64,000 nt of DNA. Source: RYN-230 sp963834515 (GTDB taxonomy: Bacteria; Actinomycetota; Actinomycetes; Streptosporangiales; Streptosporangiaceae). The stretch spans positions 248,001 to 312,000 of the forward strand of contig CAWICB010000005.1 of the NCBI GenBank assembly GCA_963834515.1. The letters run 5' to 3'. This document shows, in pieces, positions 25,399 through 33,028 of the stretch (positions are counted from its first letter, which is position 1; each line of letters begins with the position of its first letter). A program made the position numbers and the translations under genes. The notes under the pieces are model-generated. The model did no database searches. It had not been told where the DNA came from and saw only the letters and a list, made by a program, of their open reading frames with translations.

Positions 25399-26088
25399 TC
25401 AGTCGCCGACGGCGCGCTCGGCCGCGTCGATGTACTGGTCGTAGACCTGCTCGCTGACCCGAGCCGAGATGTCGATGATCTCGGCGGTGGCGGTGATCTC
25501 CACCACGTCAGCCTCCGGCGCCTCGGGGGCCGACTCGATGCGCTCGAATACCTCGGGCTCGGCGGCCGGCGGCCCGGCGGCCTGCGGATCCGCGGCCTGC
25601 TGGCTCCCGGCCTGGGCTGCCTCGCGCCGGGCCCGCTCCTGGTCGCTGCGGGCCGCCTCGCGGAGCAGCAGCAGGAACCCGCCGAGCAGCACGCCTGGCG
25701 GCACGGTGACCCACCAGGCGGCGACATGTGTCACGGCGATCGCGATCGCGCCCACCGTGAGCACGATCAGGGTGCCGAGCATGCGCCGCCGGGCCCGGAG
25801 GATGTTGCGCCGCCGGGCGGCCGTGTCGTCCTCGGTCCACGGCGCCGCGGGCTCGGGGTCCCGTTCTGCCGGCCGGTCCGGAGCACGCCGTGGCCGCCGG
25901 GCGGCTTCGGCGCGCCGTCTGCCGTCGTCCTCGGCTTCCAGGCCGGGCTGGGCGAACGAGGCCACCACGTCAGCACCGGCAGGCTCGTTCTGCTCGGCGT
26001 CGGCGCGGTGCCGGGGCCGCAGCCATCTCGGCATGAGCACCCCAGCCCAGATAGCCACGATGGCGAAATACAGGATGGCGCTGCTCAA
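25399..26088 (-). CDS. Membrane protein with Ala/Glu-rich tail, unknown function
   Basis: About 229 residues from TTG 26,088, the start before SSAILYFAIVAIWAGVLMPRWLRPRH; an upstream extension to 26,211 lacks a convincing ribosome site. It has one N-terminal membrane helix, a charged Arg/Ala/Glu-rich loop, then two closely spaced helices (LGTLIVLTVGAIAIAVTHVAAWW, TVPPGVLLGGFLLLL) and an acidic tail. The arrangement matches a conserved actinobacterial protein of unknown role often found near molybdopterin and galU genes. Same strand as the downstream acetyltransferase operon. Confidence 0.6.
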   Translation of the reverse strand: MSSAILYFAIVAIWAGVLMPRWLRPRHRADAEQNEPAGADVVASFAQPGLEAEDDGRRRAEAARRPRRAPDRPAERDPEPAAPWTEDDTAARRRNILRARRRMLGTLIVLTVGAIAIAVTHVAAWWVTVPPGVLLGGFLLLLREAARSDQERARREAAQAGSQQAADPQAAGPPAAEPEVFERIESAPEAPEADVVEITATAEIIDISARVSEQVYDQYIDAAERAVGD

Positions 26089-26260
26089 CGCCCCACCCCG
26101 GAAATGTTGGCCGGCACGGCGACGGAACGCCTGAGGATAGGCGTGACTAGCCGCATGGCGCGCGTGCTCACGTGACGCACGGTAAGGGCCGGCGTCGGCG
26201 ATGAACAGCACTAAGCCCGGTGTGTCGTGAGATCGCCGGGCTGAAGCCGGGACGAGCGGA

Positions 26261-26929
26261 CTAGCGCGGCCCGGGAATCGGCCGGCCGTGCACCCCGGAC
26301 AGCGCGTTGCGCCACCGCGGCAGCAGCCCGCCGGAAGCGTCCTCCACCGTCAGCGCGTAACACAGGTGATCCCGCCACGCCCCGTCGATATGCAGGTAGC
26401 GCCGCCGCAGGCCCTCCTCGCGGAAGCCGAGCTTCTCCACCACCCGGCGGCTGGCGTGGTTCTCCGGCCGGATGCTGGCCTCCACCCGGTGCAGCCCGAC
26501 CACGAAGAAGCAGTGATCCAGGGCCATGGCCAGCGCGGTGGGCGTCACGTTCCGGCCCGCGTAGGCCTCGTCGATCCAGTACCCGACCTGGGCTGACCGG
26601 GCGGAACCCCAGGTGATGCTGCCCACCGTGAGCTGCCCGGCGAACTGGCCCCCGTAGGTGATCACCCAGGGCAGGGCCAGGCCCTGGCGGGCCTCCCGGC
26701 GCATGGTCCGGGCCATGGACAGGTACGGGCTGATCGTGGACCGGTACAGCGGGGTCTCCGGGTTGGTCGGCTCCCAGGGGCGCAGCCAGTCCGCGTTGCG
26801 CACCCGGGCATCGCGCCAGATGCTGGCATCCCGGGCGCGAACCGGGCGCAGCCCGATCGGCTCGTCCAGCAAGGCTGGCTCGACGATGGTCACGGGCCAG
26901 CCGCGCATACGTCCCACGAGGCCCATCAT
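26261..26929 (-). CDS. RimJ-like GNAT N-acetyltransferase
   Basis: About 222 residues; start taken as ATG 26,929, with a second ATG at 26,926 equally possible behind AACGGGGG. GNAT motifs: IGLRPVRARDASIW, VGYWIDEAYAGRNVTPTALAMALDHCF (acetyl-CoA site), VEASIRPENHASRRVVEKLGFREEG. This is the pattern of RimJ/RimL enzymes that acetylate ribosomal or other N-termini. It ends an operon that begins with galU. The track upstream (to 27,013) adds a poorly conserved leader and overlaps moaB, so it was not used. Confidence 0.8.
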   Translation of the reverse strand: MMGLVGRMRGWPVTIVEPALLDEPIGLRPVRARDASIWRDARVRNADWLRPWEPTNPETPLYRSTISPYLSMARTMRREARQGLALPWVITYGGQFAGQLTVGSITWGSARSAQVGYWIDEAYAGRNVTPTALAMALDHCFFVVGLHRVEASIRPENHASRRVVEKLGFREEGLRRRYLHIDGAWRDHLCYALTVEDASGGLLPRWRNALSGVHGRPIPGPR

Positions 26930-26972
26930 TCCCCCGTTCACGATCGGGACGCTATGGCGACACCGGACGAAT

Positions 26973-27503
26973 TCAGGCAGAACGCGGGTGGTCGCCGCCG
27001 CTGGCCTGGTCAACCGCGTGGGCCAGCACCGGGCCCAGGACCCGCATGCCGTCCTTAACCCCGCCGCTGGACCCGGGCAGGTTAACGATCAGCACCTGCC
27101 CGGCCAGCCCGGCCAGCCCCCTGGACAGCATGGCCGAGGGGATGCCGGCTGCCACCCCGGCGGCCCGGATTGATTCGGCTATGCCTGGTATTTCCCGGTC
27201 TATGACGTTCCGGGTCATCTCCGGGGTCCGGTCGCCCGGGGTGAGGCCGGTCCCGCCGGTGGTCACCACCACCTGATACCCGGCCGCGATCGCGTCCCGC
27301 AGCGCCGCCTGCACCGGCTCGCCGTCCGGCACCACCACCGGGCCGTCCACGGCGCAGCCCGCCGTGGCCAGCAGGCCCGCCAGCACCGGCCCGGACTTGT
27401 CCTCGTACACGCCCGCCGACGCCCGGTTCGACACCGTGATGGCCAGCGCCCGGATCATGCCCGGCGGCCCGGGCACCAGCCCGGGGTTCCCCGCCGCGGT
27501 CAT
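26973..27503 (-). CDS. Molybdopterin adenylyltransferase-like protein (MoaB/Mog)
   Basis: A 176-residue MoaB/MogA-type protein that activates molybdopterin by adenylation. Key segments: ALAITVSNRASAGVYEDKSGP, VVTTGGTGLTPGDRTPEMT, VLIVNLPGSSGGVKDGMRVL. The ATG at 27,503 overlaps the moaC stop (ATGA); the internal methionine before RALAITVSN is the other candidate. Fourth gene of the galU-moeA-moaC-moaB run. Confidence 0.85.
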   Translation of the reverse strand: MTAAGNPGLVPGPPGMIRALAITVSNRASAGVYEDKSGPVLAGLLATAGCAVDGPVVVPDGEPVQAALRDAIAAGYQVVVTTGGTGLTPGDRTPEMTRNVIDREIPGIAESIRAAGVAAGIPSAMLSRGLAGLAGQVLIVNLPGSSGGVKDGMRVLGPVLAHAVDQASGGDHPRSA

Positions 27504-27976
27504 GGCCGCCGCCACCGCCCGGTCCGGCCGCCTGACTTCTCCTCGACCCGCACGTCGGTGATCACCGCCGCCGGGTCCACCGCCTTGATCATGTCGATCA
27601 GCGCCAGCGCGGCCACGGCGACCGAGGTCAGCGCCTCCATCTCCACCCCGGTCCGGTCCGCGGTCCGGGTCACCGCGGTGATGGCCACCCCGTCATCCTG
27701 CACGTCGAGATCGACCGTGACCGAGTGCAGCGCGATCGGGTGGCACAACGGCACCAGGTCGGGGGTGCGCTTGGCGCCCTGCAGGCCGGCGATGCGGGCC
27801 ACCGCGAGCGCGTCACCCTTGGGCACCGTGCCCGCCCGCAGCGCCGCGACCGCGTCGGCCGACAGCCGGACCCGGCCCGAGGCGCGCGCCTCCCGGGCGG
27901 TCACCTCCTTGCCGGACACATCGACCATCCGGGCGTGCCCGGCCTGGTCGACGTGGGTCAGGCCGGGATCGCTCAT
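27500..27976 (-). CDS. moaC: Cyclic pyranopterin monophosphate synthase MoaC
   Basis: A 158-residue protein from ATG 27,976, selected because it overlaps the moeA stop (ATGA). MoaC completes the conversion of GTP-derived 3',8-cyclo-H2GTP into cyclic pyranopterin. Motifs: MVDVSGKEVTAREARA, KGDALAVARIAGLQGAKRTPDLVPLCHPI, the catalytic Lys region and GVEMEALTSVAVAALALIDMIKA. Coupled to moeA and moaB. MoaA is not in the window. Confidence 0.93.
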   Translation of the reverse strand: MSDPGLTHVDQAGHARMVDVSGKEVTAREARASGRVRLSADAVAALRAGTVPKGDALAVARIAGLQGAKRTPDLVPLCHPIALHSVTVDLDVQDDGVAITAVTRTADRTGVEMEALTSVAVAALALIDMIKAVDPAAVITDVRVEEKSGGRTGRWRRP

Positions 27977-29202
27977 GGCAGGCACATTACGTCCACCCCG
28001 GTGCCCGCGGCCAGCTGGGTGATCTGCTCCGGGACGATGATCAGCGCGTTGGCCTGGGCCAGCGCGCCGAGCTGGTGTGAGGACTGGCCGGTCAGCGGGA
28101 CGACCGTCTGCCGCGCGCGGTCCAGCACACCGCGCAGGTACGACCGCCGTCCCCCGGGCGAGCGCACCGGCTCGGTCAGGGCGGCAGTGAGCACCGGGGG
28201 GCGTTCGGCCGGAAGATCTTGAAGTTGGCTGAGGGCAGGGGTCACGAAGAGCAGGAACGAGACGTAGGCGCTGACCGGGTTGCCGGGCAGGGTGAACAGC
28301 GGGGTGTGCCCCGGGCCGAGGGTGCCGAAGCCCTGCGGCATGCCGGGCTGCATGGCCACCTTGCGGAACGTGACCGTGCCCAGCTTGGACAGCGCGGCCT
28401 TGACCACGTCGTGCTCGCCGCCCATGCTCACCCCGCCGCTGGTGATCAGCAGGTCGGCGTCCGGGAGCAGCGTGTCCAGCGTGCGCAGCACCGCGTCGGG
28501 GTCGTCCGGTAGCCGCCGCCGCTGCGCCACCGCGCCCGCCGCCCGCGCCATCGCCGCGAGCATGAGGCTGTTCGACTCCCAGATCCGGCCCGGGACCAGC
28601 GGGGTGCCCGGCTCGGCCAGCTCGTTTCCGGTGGACACCACGGCGACCCGGGGCCGGGGCCGGGCCAGCACCTCGCCCTGCCCGGCCGCGGCCAGCAGCG
28701 CCAGCGCGGCGGCGCCCAGCCGGGTGCCCGCCCTCAGCAGCGTTGCCCCCGCCGCCACGTCATCGCCGCGACGGCGGAGCGCGTTCCCGGCTGACACCGG
28801 GCGGCCGAACGCCACCGTGGCCGGCCCGCCGTCCGTCCACTCCACCGGGACCACGGCGTCGGCCCCGTCCGGAAGCAGCGCACCGGTCATGATGCGCAGG
28901 CAGGAGCCCTGTTCCACCCGGTAGGACCCGGTGTCCCCGGCCGCGATCTCACCGCGGACCGGGAGCCGGACCGGGTTGTCCCCGGACGCCGCGGCCAGGT
29001 CGGCGGCCTGCACCGCGTAGCCGTCCATGGCCGAGTTGTCGAACGACGGCAGCGGCGTAGTGGCCGTGACGTCCGCCGCCAGCACGCCACCTTCGGCCGC
29101 CGCCAGCGGCAGCCGGGCGGGCTGGACCGGGCGGATGGCGGCCAGCGCCTCAGCCAGATGCTGCTCCACCGGCACCAGGTCCGGCGGCCCGCCCGCGCTC
29201 AT
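27973..29202 (-). CDS. moeA: Molybdopterin molybdenumtransferase MoeA
   Basis: A 409-residue MoeA, which inserts molybdate into adenylated molybdopterin. Start ATG 29,202 overlaps the galU stop. Motifs: PLPSFDNSAMDGYAVQAADL, LRIMTGALLPDGADAVVPVE, VAVVSTGNEL, LLITSGGVSMGGEHDVVK and LPGNPVSAYVSFLLFV. Length and domain order are standard. It is part of the operon galU-moeA-moaC-moaB-acetyltransferase, held together by 4-nt overlaps. Confidence 0.93.
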   Translation of the reverse strand: MSAGGPPDLVPVEQHLAEALAAIRPVQPARLPLAAAEGGVLAADVTATTPLPSFDNSAMDGYAVQAADLAAASGDNPVRLPVRGEIAAGDTGSYRVEQGSCLRIMTGALLPDGADAVVPVEWTDGGPATVAFGRPVSAGNALRRRGDDVAAGATLLRAGTRLGAAALALLAAAGQGEVLARPRPRVAVVSTGNELAEPGTPLVPGRIWESNSLMLAAMARAAGAVAQRRRLPDDPDAVLRTLDTLLPDADLLITSGGVSMGGEHDVVKAALSKLGTVTFRKVAMQPGMPQGFGTLGPGHTPLFTLPGNPVSAYVSFLLFVTPALSQLQDLPAERPPVLTAALTEPVRSPGGRRSYLRGVLDRARQTVVPLTGQSSHQLGALAQANALIIVPEQITQLAAGTGVDVMCLP

Positions 29203-30101
29203 CCCAGATTGTCGAGGTACTTGCGCAGCCACGGCACGAACTCGCCGGCCACGTCCGGGCGCTCGCAGGCGAACTGGACCAGGGTGCGCAGGTAGTCGAT
29301 CTTGTTGCCGGTGTCGTAGCGGCGGCCGCGGAACAGCACGCCGTACACACCGCCGCCGTCGGCTGGGTCGCGCTGCGCGAGCACCTTGAGCGCGTCAGTG
29401 AGCTGGATTTCGCCGCCCCGGCCGGGCGGGGTCTCGGCCAGCACGCCGAACACCGCCGGGTCGCAGACGTACCGGCCGATGATGATCCAGTTACTCGGCG
29501 CGTCGCCCGGCGCGGGCTTCTCGACCAGGTCGGTGATCCGGGCCACGTCGTCCTCGCCGGTCGCCTCCATCGCGGCGCAGCCGTAGCTGGACACCTGGTC
29601 GTGTTCGACCTCCATCAACGCGATGACCGATCCGCCGCGCTGCTGCCGGACCTCCAGCATGCGCTGCAGCAGGCCGTCGTCGGGGTGGATGAAGTCGTCG
29701 CCGAGCAGGACCGCGAACGGCTCGTGACCGACGTGCCTGGCCGCGCACAGCACCGCGTGGCCGAGGCCCTTGGGGTCGCCCTGCCGCACGTAGTGCACGG
29801 TGGCCAGCTCGTAGGATTCCCGGATGAGCTCCAGCCCCCCGGCGTCGCCCTTGGCCGTCAGGGCTTCCTCGAGTTCGTAGTTGCGGTCGAAGTGGTCCTC
29901 GATGGACCGTTTGCTCCGGCCGGTGATGAGCAGCACGTCGTCCAGCCCGGCGCTGACCGCCTCCTCCACCACATACTGGATGGCAGGCTTGTCGACTACG
30001 GGCAGCATTTCCTTGGGGGTCGCCTTGGTGGCCGGCAGGAAACGGGTCCCCAGCCCGGCAGCGGGTACGACCGCTTTGGTCACAGCGGCATGGTCAGGCA
30101 T
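29199..30101 (-). CDS. galU: UTP-glucose-1-phosphate uridylyltransferase
   Basis: A 300-residue GalU, making UDP-glucose for cell-wall and storage polysaccharides. Motifs: VVPAAGLGTRFLPATKATPKEMLPVVDKPAIQY, the GDDFIHPDDG metal site, VEKPAPGDAPSNWIIIGRY and FRGRRYDTGNKIDYL. Start ATG 30,101. It leads the molybdenum-cofactor operon, a gene order seen in other actinobacteria, and is divergent from the 5-formyl-THF cyclo-ligase gene. Confidence 0.95.
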   Translation of the reverse strand: MPDHAAVTKAVVPAAGLGTRFLPATKATPKEMLPVVDKPAIQYVVEEAVSAGLDDVLLITGRSKRSIEDHFDRNYELEEALTAKGDAGGLELIRESYELATVHYVRQGDPKGLGHAVLCAARHVGHEPFAVLLGDDFIHPDDGLLQRMLEVRQQRGGSVIALMEVEHDQVSSYGCAAMEATGEDDVARITDLVEKPAPGDAPSNWIIIGRYVCDPAVFGVLAETPPGRGGEIQLTDALKVLAQRDPADGGGVYGVLFRGRRYDTGNKIDYLRTLVQFACERPDVAGEFVPWLRKYLDNLG

Positions 30102-30164
30102 CCTCGTACCCTAGCCCGCTCAGCAGCCGGCCAGTGCCGGCCCCGATCGGCGGAGGCGGTTTGG

Positions 30165-30758
30165 GTGGATTCTCAGCTGGCCGAGGATAAGGCCGCACTG
30201 CGCGGCCGGCTGCTGGCCGCCCGGCGGGCCCTGAGCCCGGCCGAGCTGGCCGCGGCCGGGCGGTCCATCCGGGACGCGGTACTGGACCTGCCGGAGACCC
30301 AGATGGCCGGGACGGTGGCCGGGTACTACTCGGTCGGCACCGAGCCGGGCACGCACGGGCTGCTGTTCGCGCTGTGGAAGCGCGGCTCGTACGTGCTGCT
30401 GCCGGTGCTGCTGCCGGACGGCGACCTGGACTGGGCCTCGTACGAGGGCCCGGACTCGCTGCGGCCCGGGCCGCGGGGGCTGCTGGAGCCCACGGAGCCG
30501 GCCCGCGGCCCGTCCGCCGTGTGCAGCGCGGACCTGGTGCTGGTGCCCGCGCTGGCCGTGGACCAGTCCGGGCTGCGGCTGGGCCGGGGTGGCGGCTCGT
30601 ACGACCGGGCGCTGGCCCGGGTCGGCGGGCAGGTGCCGACCATCGCGCTGGTGTACGACGCGGAACTGGTCCCGGCCGTGCCGGCCGGACCGCACGACCA
30701 GCGGGTGCGGATGGTGGCCCGCCCGGCTGGCGGGGTGACCTGGTTGCGGCGGGAATGA
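30165..30758 (+). CDS. 5-formyltetrahydrofolate cyclo-ligase
   Basis: A 197-residue enzyme that converts 5-formyl-THF to 5,10-methenyl-THF using ATP. Start GTG 30,165 follows GGAGG by 9 nt. Diagnostic segments: KAALRGRLLAARRALSP at the N-terminus, GTVAGYYSVGTEPGT, and C-terminal LVLVPALAVDQSGLRLGRGGGSYDRALA. A longer open frame upstream is antisense to galU and was discarded. Confidence 0.9.
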   Translation: MDSQLAEDKAALRGRLLAARRALSPAELAAAGRSIRDAVLDLPETQMAGTVAGYYSVGTEPGTHGLLFALWKRGSYVLLPVLLPDGDLDWASYEGPDSLRPGPRGLLEPTEPARGPSAVCSADLVLVPALAVDQSGLRLGRGGGSYDRALARVGGQVPTIALVYDAELVPAVPAGPHDQRVRMVARPAGGVTWLRRE

Positions 30759-30766
30759 GTTACCAT

Positions 30767-30793
30767 CTAGCAGTCGTTGTAGGTGAGTGCTAA
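30767..30793. promoter_or_regulatory. CIRCE-like operator
   Basis: CTAGCAGTC-N9-GAGTGCTAA matches the HrcA operator consensus TTAGCACTC-N9-GAGTGCTAA at 16 of 18 arm positions with the exact 9-nt spacer. It lies 32 nt upstream of the FmdB-family gene. Confidence 0.6.
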
Positions 30794-30825
30794 TCGTTTT
30801 TCCCGCGGTGCCATGAGGAGTGACC

Positions 30826-31272
30826 GTGCCGACCTATCAATACCGCTGCACGGGGTGCGGCGATGATTTGGAGGTCGTGCAGAAGTTCAGCGACGACCCG
30901 CTGACGGTCTGCCCGTCCTGCCAGGGTTCGCTGCGCAAGGTTTTCTCGCCGGTCGGCATCGTCTTCAAGGGGTCCGGGTTCTACCGCACTGACAGCCGTA
31001 AGGGCTCGTCCGGTTCCGGCGACGGGGCGAAGAAGGACAAGGAGCCCGCGGCGGCCAAGTCCGATGCTGACTCGGGCAAGCCGGCTGGGAACGGGTCTTC
31101 CCCGTCCTCGCCGGACTCCTCGTCCTCGGGGTCCTCGTCATCGGGGTCCTCGTCTTCGGGCTCCTCGTCCTCGGGCAGGTCCGGGTCTGGGTCTGGTTCG
31201 GCCGGGAAGTCCGGGCGGGCGGCCGGCAAGAGTTCGCCCGCCGCGGCGCCGGCCGCCAGCACGGCTGGCTAA
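30826..31272 (+). CDS. FmdB-family zinc-ribbon protein with Ser/Gly-rich tail
   Basis: A 148-residue protein from GTG 30,826; GAGGAG at 30,815-30,820 is the ribosome site and rules out the GTG at 30,820. The first 60 residues are the FmdB zinc ribbon: PTYQYRCTGCGDDLEV..SDDPLTVCPSCQGSLRKVFSPVGIVFKGSGFYRTDSR, with a Cys4 site. The rest is a Lys/Ala then Ser/Gly-rich low-complexity tail built from 15-bp DNA repeats around 31,110-31,185. The biochemical role of FmdB proteins is poorly defined. A CIRCE-like site precedes it. Confidence 0.85.
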   Translation: MPTYQYRCTGCGDDLEVVQKFSDDPLTVCPSCQGSLRKVFSPVGIVFKGSGFYRTDSRKGSSGSGDGAKKDKEPAAAKSDADSGKPAGNGSSPSSPDSSSSGSSSSGSSSSGSSSSGRSGSGSGSAGKSGRAAGKSSPAAAPAASTAG

Positions 31273-31281
31273 CCTGTCCGC

Positions 31282-32088
31282 GTGGATCAGCGCGCAGAGA
31301 TAGGTGTCATCGGCGGGTCGGGGTTCTACGAGTTCCTCACCGATGCCGCCGAGGTGGTGGTGGACACCCCGTACGGGCCCCCCAGCGACCCCATCGTGAC
31401 CGGCGAGGTGGCAGGCCGTTCGGTGGCCTTCGTGCCCCGGCACGGCCGGGATCACCGGTTCCCGCCGCACCAGATTCCGTACCGGGCCAACCTGTGGGCC
31501 CTGCGCTCGCTGGGGGTGCGCCAGATCCTCGCGCCGACCGCGGTCGGGTCGCTGGACCCGGCCTACCGGCCCGGGCGGCTGGCCATCCCGGACCAGCTGG
31601 TGGACCGTACTTCCGGCCGTACCCACACGTTCTTCGAGTCGGGCGGGGCGGTGCACGTGCCGTTCGCCGACCCGTACTGCCCGGCGGGCCGGGCCCAGGC
31701 CATCGCGGCCGCCCGCGCCGCGGGCTGGGAGCTGTCCGACTCCGGGACGCTCGTGGTCATCGAGGGGCCGCGGTTCTCCAGCCGGGCTGAGTCCCAGTGG
31801 TACGCGGCCCAGGGCTGGACGCTGATCGGGATGACCGGTCACCCGGAGGCTGTGCTGGCCCGGGAACTGGCGTTGTGCTACACGGCCCTGGCCCTGATCA
31901 CCGATACCGACGCCGGGGTGGAGGAGGGCGAGGGAGTTACCCAGGAGGAAGTGTTCCGGGTGTTCGGCCGCAACGTGGCCCGGCTGCGCGAGCTCGTGCT
32001 GGGGATCATCGAGGCGCTGCCCGTGGACCGGGACTGCCCCTGCCCGCACGTCCTGGACGGCATCAAGCTCCCCATCGACCTGCCGTAG
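31282..32088 (+). CDS. S-methyl-5'-thioadenosine phosphorylase / purine nucleoside phosphorylase family
   Basis: A 268-residue trimeric PNP-type enzyme. Motifs: IGVIGGSGFYEF (phosphate loop), VPRHGRDHRFPPHQIPYRANLWALRSLGV, GTLVVIEGPRFSSRAESQWY and GMTGHPEAVLARELALCY. It cleaves methylthioadenosine (polyamine and methionine salvage) or a related 6-oxopurine nucleoside; substrate cannot be fixed by eye because the acidic residue near GHPEAVLA varies between subgroups. GTG start 10 nt after the FmdB stop. Confidence 0.85.
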   Translation: MDQRAEIGVIGGSGFYEFLTDAAEVVVDTPYGPPSDPIVTGEVAGRSVAFVPRHGRDHRFPPHQIPYRANLWALRSLGVRQILAPTAVGSLDPAYRPGRLAIPDQLVDRTSGRTHTFFESGGAVHVPFADPYCPAGRAQAIAAARAAGWELSDSGTLVVIEGPRFSSRAESQWYAAQGWTLIGMTGHPEAVLARELALCYTALALITDTDAGVEEGEGVTQEEVFRVFGRNVARLRELVLGIIEALPVDRDCPCPHVLDGIKLPIDLP

Positions 32089-32336
32089 CTGGCTGCCCAG
32101 GGAGTCGGGGTCTCCGGGTGTCCGGAGTCTCTGGGGTGCCCGGAATCTCCGGGGTGCGGTGCCCCTGCGTACCGCGGACCGTGCACTCCGCCCCGCCCGT
32201 CGTACCTCCCGCCACACCCGTCCCAGTCCTGGACTACGGCCCGTTCTCTTCACGTCCCTGGTACAGGCTATGTCCGGTTTGTCATGACTTCACTGAACCG
32301 GATCCGTGCAGAGTGCCGGCGGCCGGGTCAGGGTGG
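32089..32336. other. Intergenic region with short CTCCGG-rich repeats
   Basis: Repeated variants of TCTCCGGGGTGC.. between 32,106 and 32,155, no frame with coding character. The two flanking genes converge here. Confidence 0.5.
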
Positions 32337-32795
32337 TCAGTCCAGGTCACCGTGCTCGATCCGGGCCAGGCGGCGCTCCCGGACCAGCTGGTCGAACTCA
32401 TGCTCCACGGTCACCCCGGCCGGGGTCAGCGCCGCGAAGATGCCGGTGATGTCCAGCATGCTGATCACGCCCAGCAGTTCGTCATCCTGAACCACCGGCA
32501 GGTGCCGGATCCAGCGCGCGGCCATCACCCGCGCCGCCTCGTGCAGCGGCATGTCCGGCGGCACGGTGAACACCTCGGTGGTCATCGCCTCGTCCACGGT
32601 GCTCCGCTCCGGGTCGGCCCCGAGCGCCACCGCGCGCAGCACGTCCCGCTCGGTGATGATCCCAGCCAGCCGGCCGCCGTCCGAGACGAGTAGCGAGCCG
32701 GTCTGCTGCCGCCACATCCGCTCAGCCGCCGCGCGCAGGGTGTCGGACGAGGAATCCGTGACCGTCGCCTGGGTCATGACATCTCGTACCTGCAC
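32337..32795 (-). CDS. CBS-pair protein
   Basis: A 152-residue protein made of two CBS motifs (VRDVMTQATVTDSSSDTLRAAAERMWRQQTGSLLVSD; VDEAMTTEVFTVPPDMPLHEAARVMAARWIRHLPVVQ) with a short C-terminal helix. The class resembles M. tuberculosis Hrp1-like CBS proteins, which bind adenine nucleotides or respond to hypoxia. One of three CBS proteins in this window. No obvious regulatory box upstream. Confidence 0.88.
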   Translation of the reverse strand: MQVRDVMTQATVTDSSSDTLRAAAERMWRQQTGSLLVSDGGRLAGIITERDVLRAVALGADPERSTVDEAMTTEVFTVPPDMPLHEAARVMAARWIRHLPVVQDDELLGVISMLDITGIFAALTPAGVTVEHEFDQLVRERRLARIEHGDLD

Positions 32796-32955
32796 CGGGT
32801 CCGCTCCTTGCTCGCGCTGGCCGTTTACCGCCCCACCCTATGGTCAGCCCGGCCAGCTGCACGGCCCGGCGGTGCGGGCCCGCACGACCGGCGGCCTGAG
32901 CGGTTAGGCTAGACCGCGCCAGCGCCGTACCGCATCATCAGGTCCGGCGTGGCGT

Positions 32956-33028
32956 GCCCCGATAGCTCAGCGGATAGAGCAACTGCCTCCTAAGCAGTAG
33001 GTCGCGCGTTCGAGTCGCGCTCGGGGCG
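32956..33028 (+). tRNA. tRNA-Arg (anticodon CCT)
   Basis: Full cloverleaf: acceptor GCCCCGA pairing with TCGGGGC, D-arm GCTC..GAGC, anticodon stem ACTGC/GCAGT with loop CTCCTAA (anticodon CCT), T-arm GCGCG TTCGAGT CGCGC, discriminator G. CCA not encoded. Its 3' part is repeated at 35,085-35,121 and 36,008-36,053. Confidence 0.95.
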
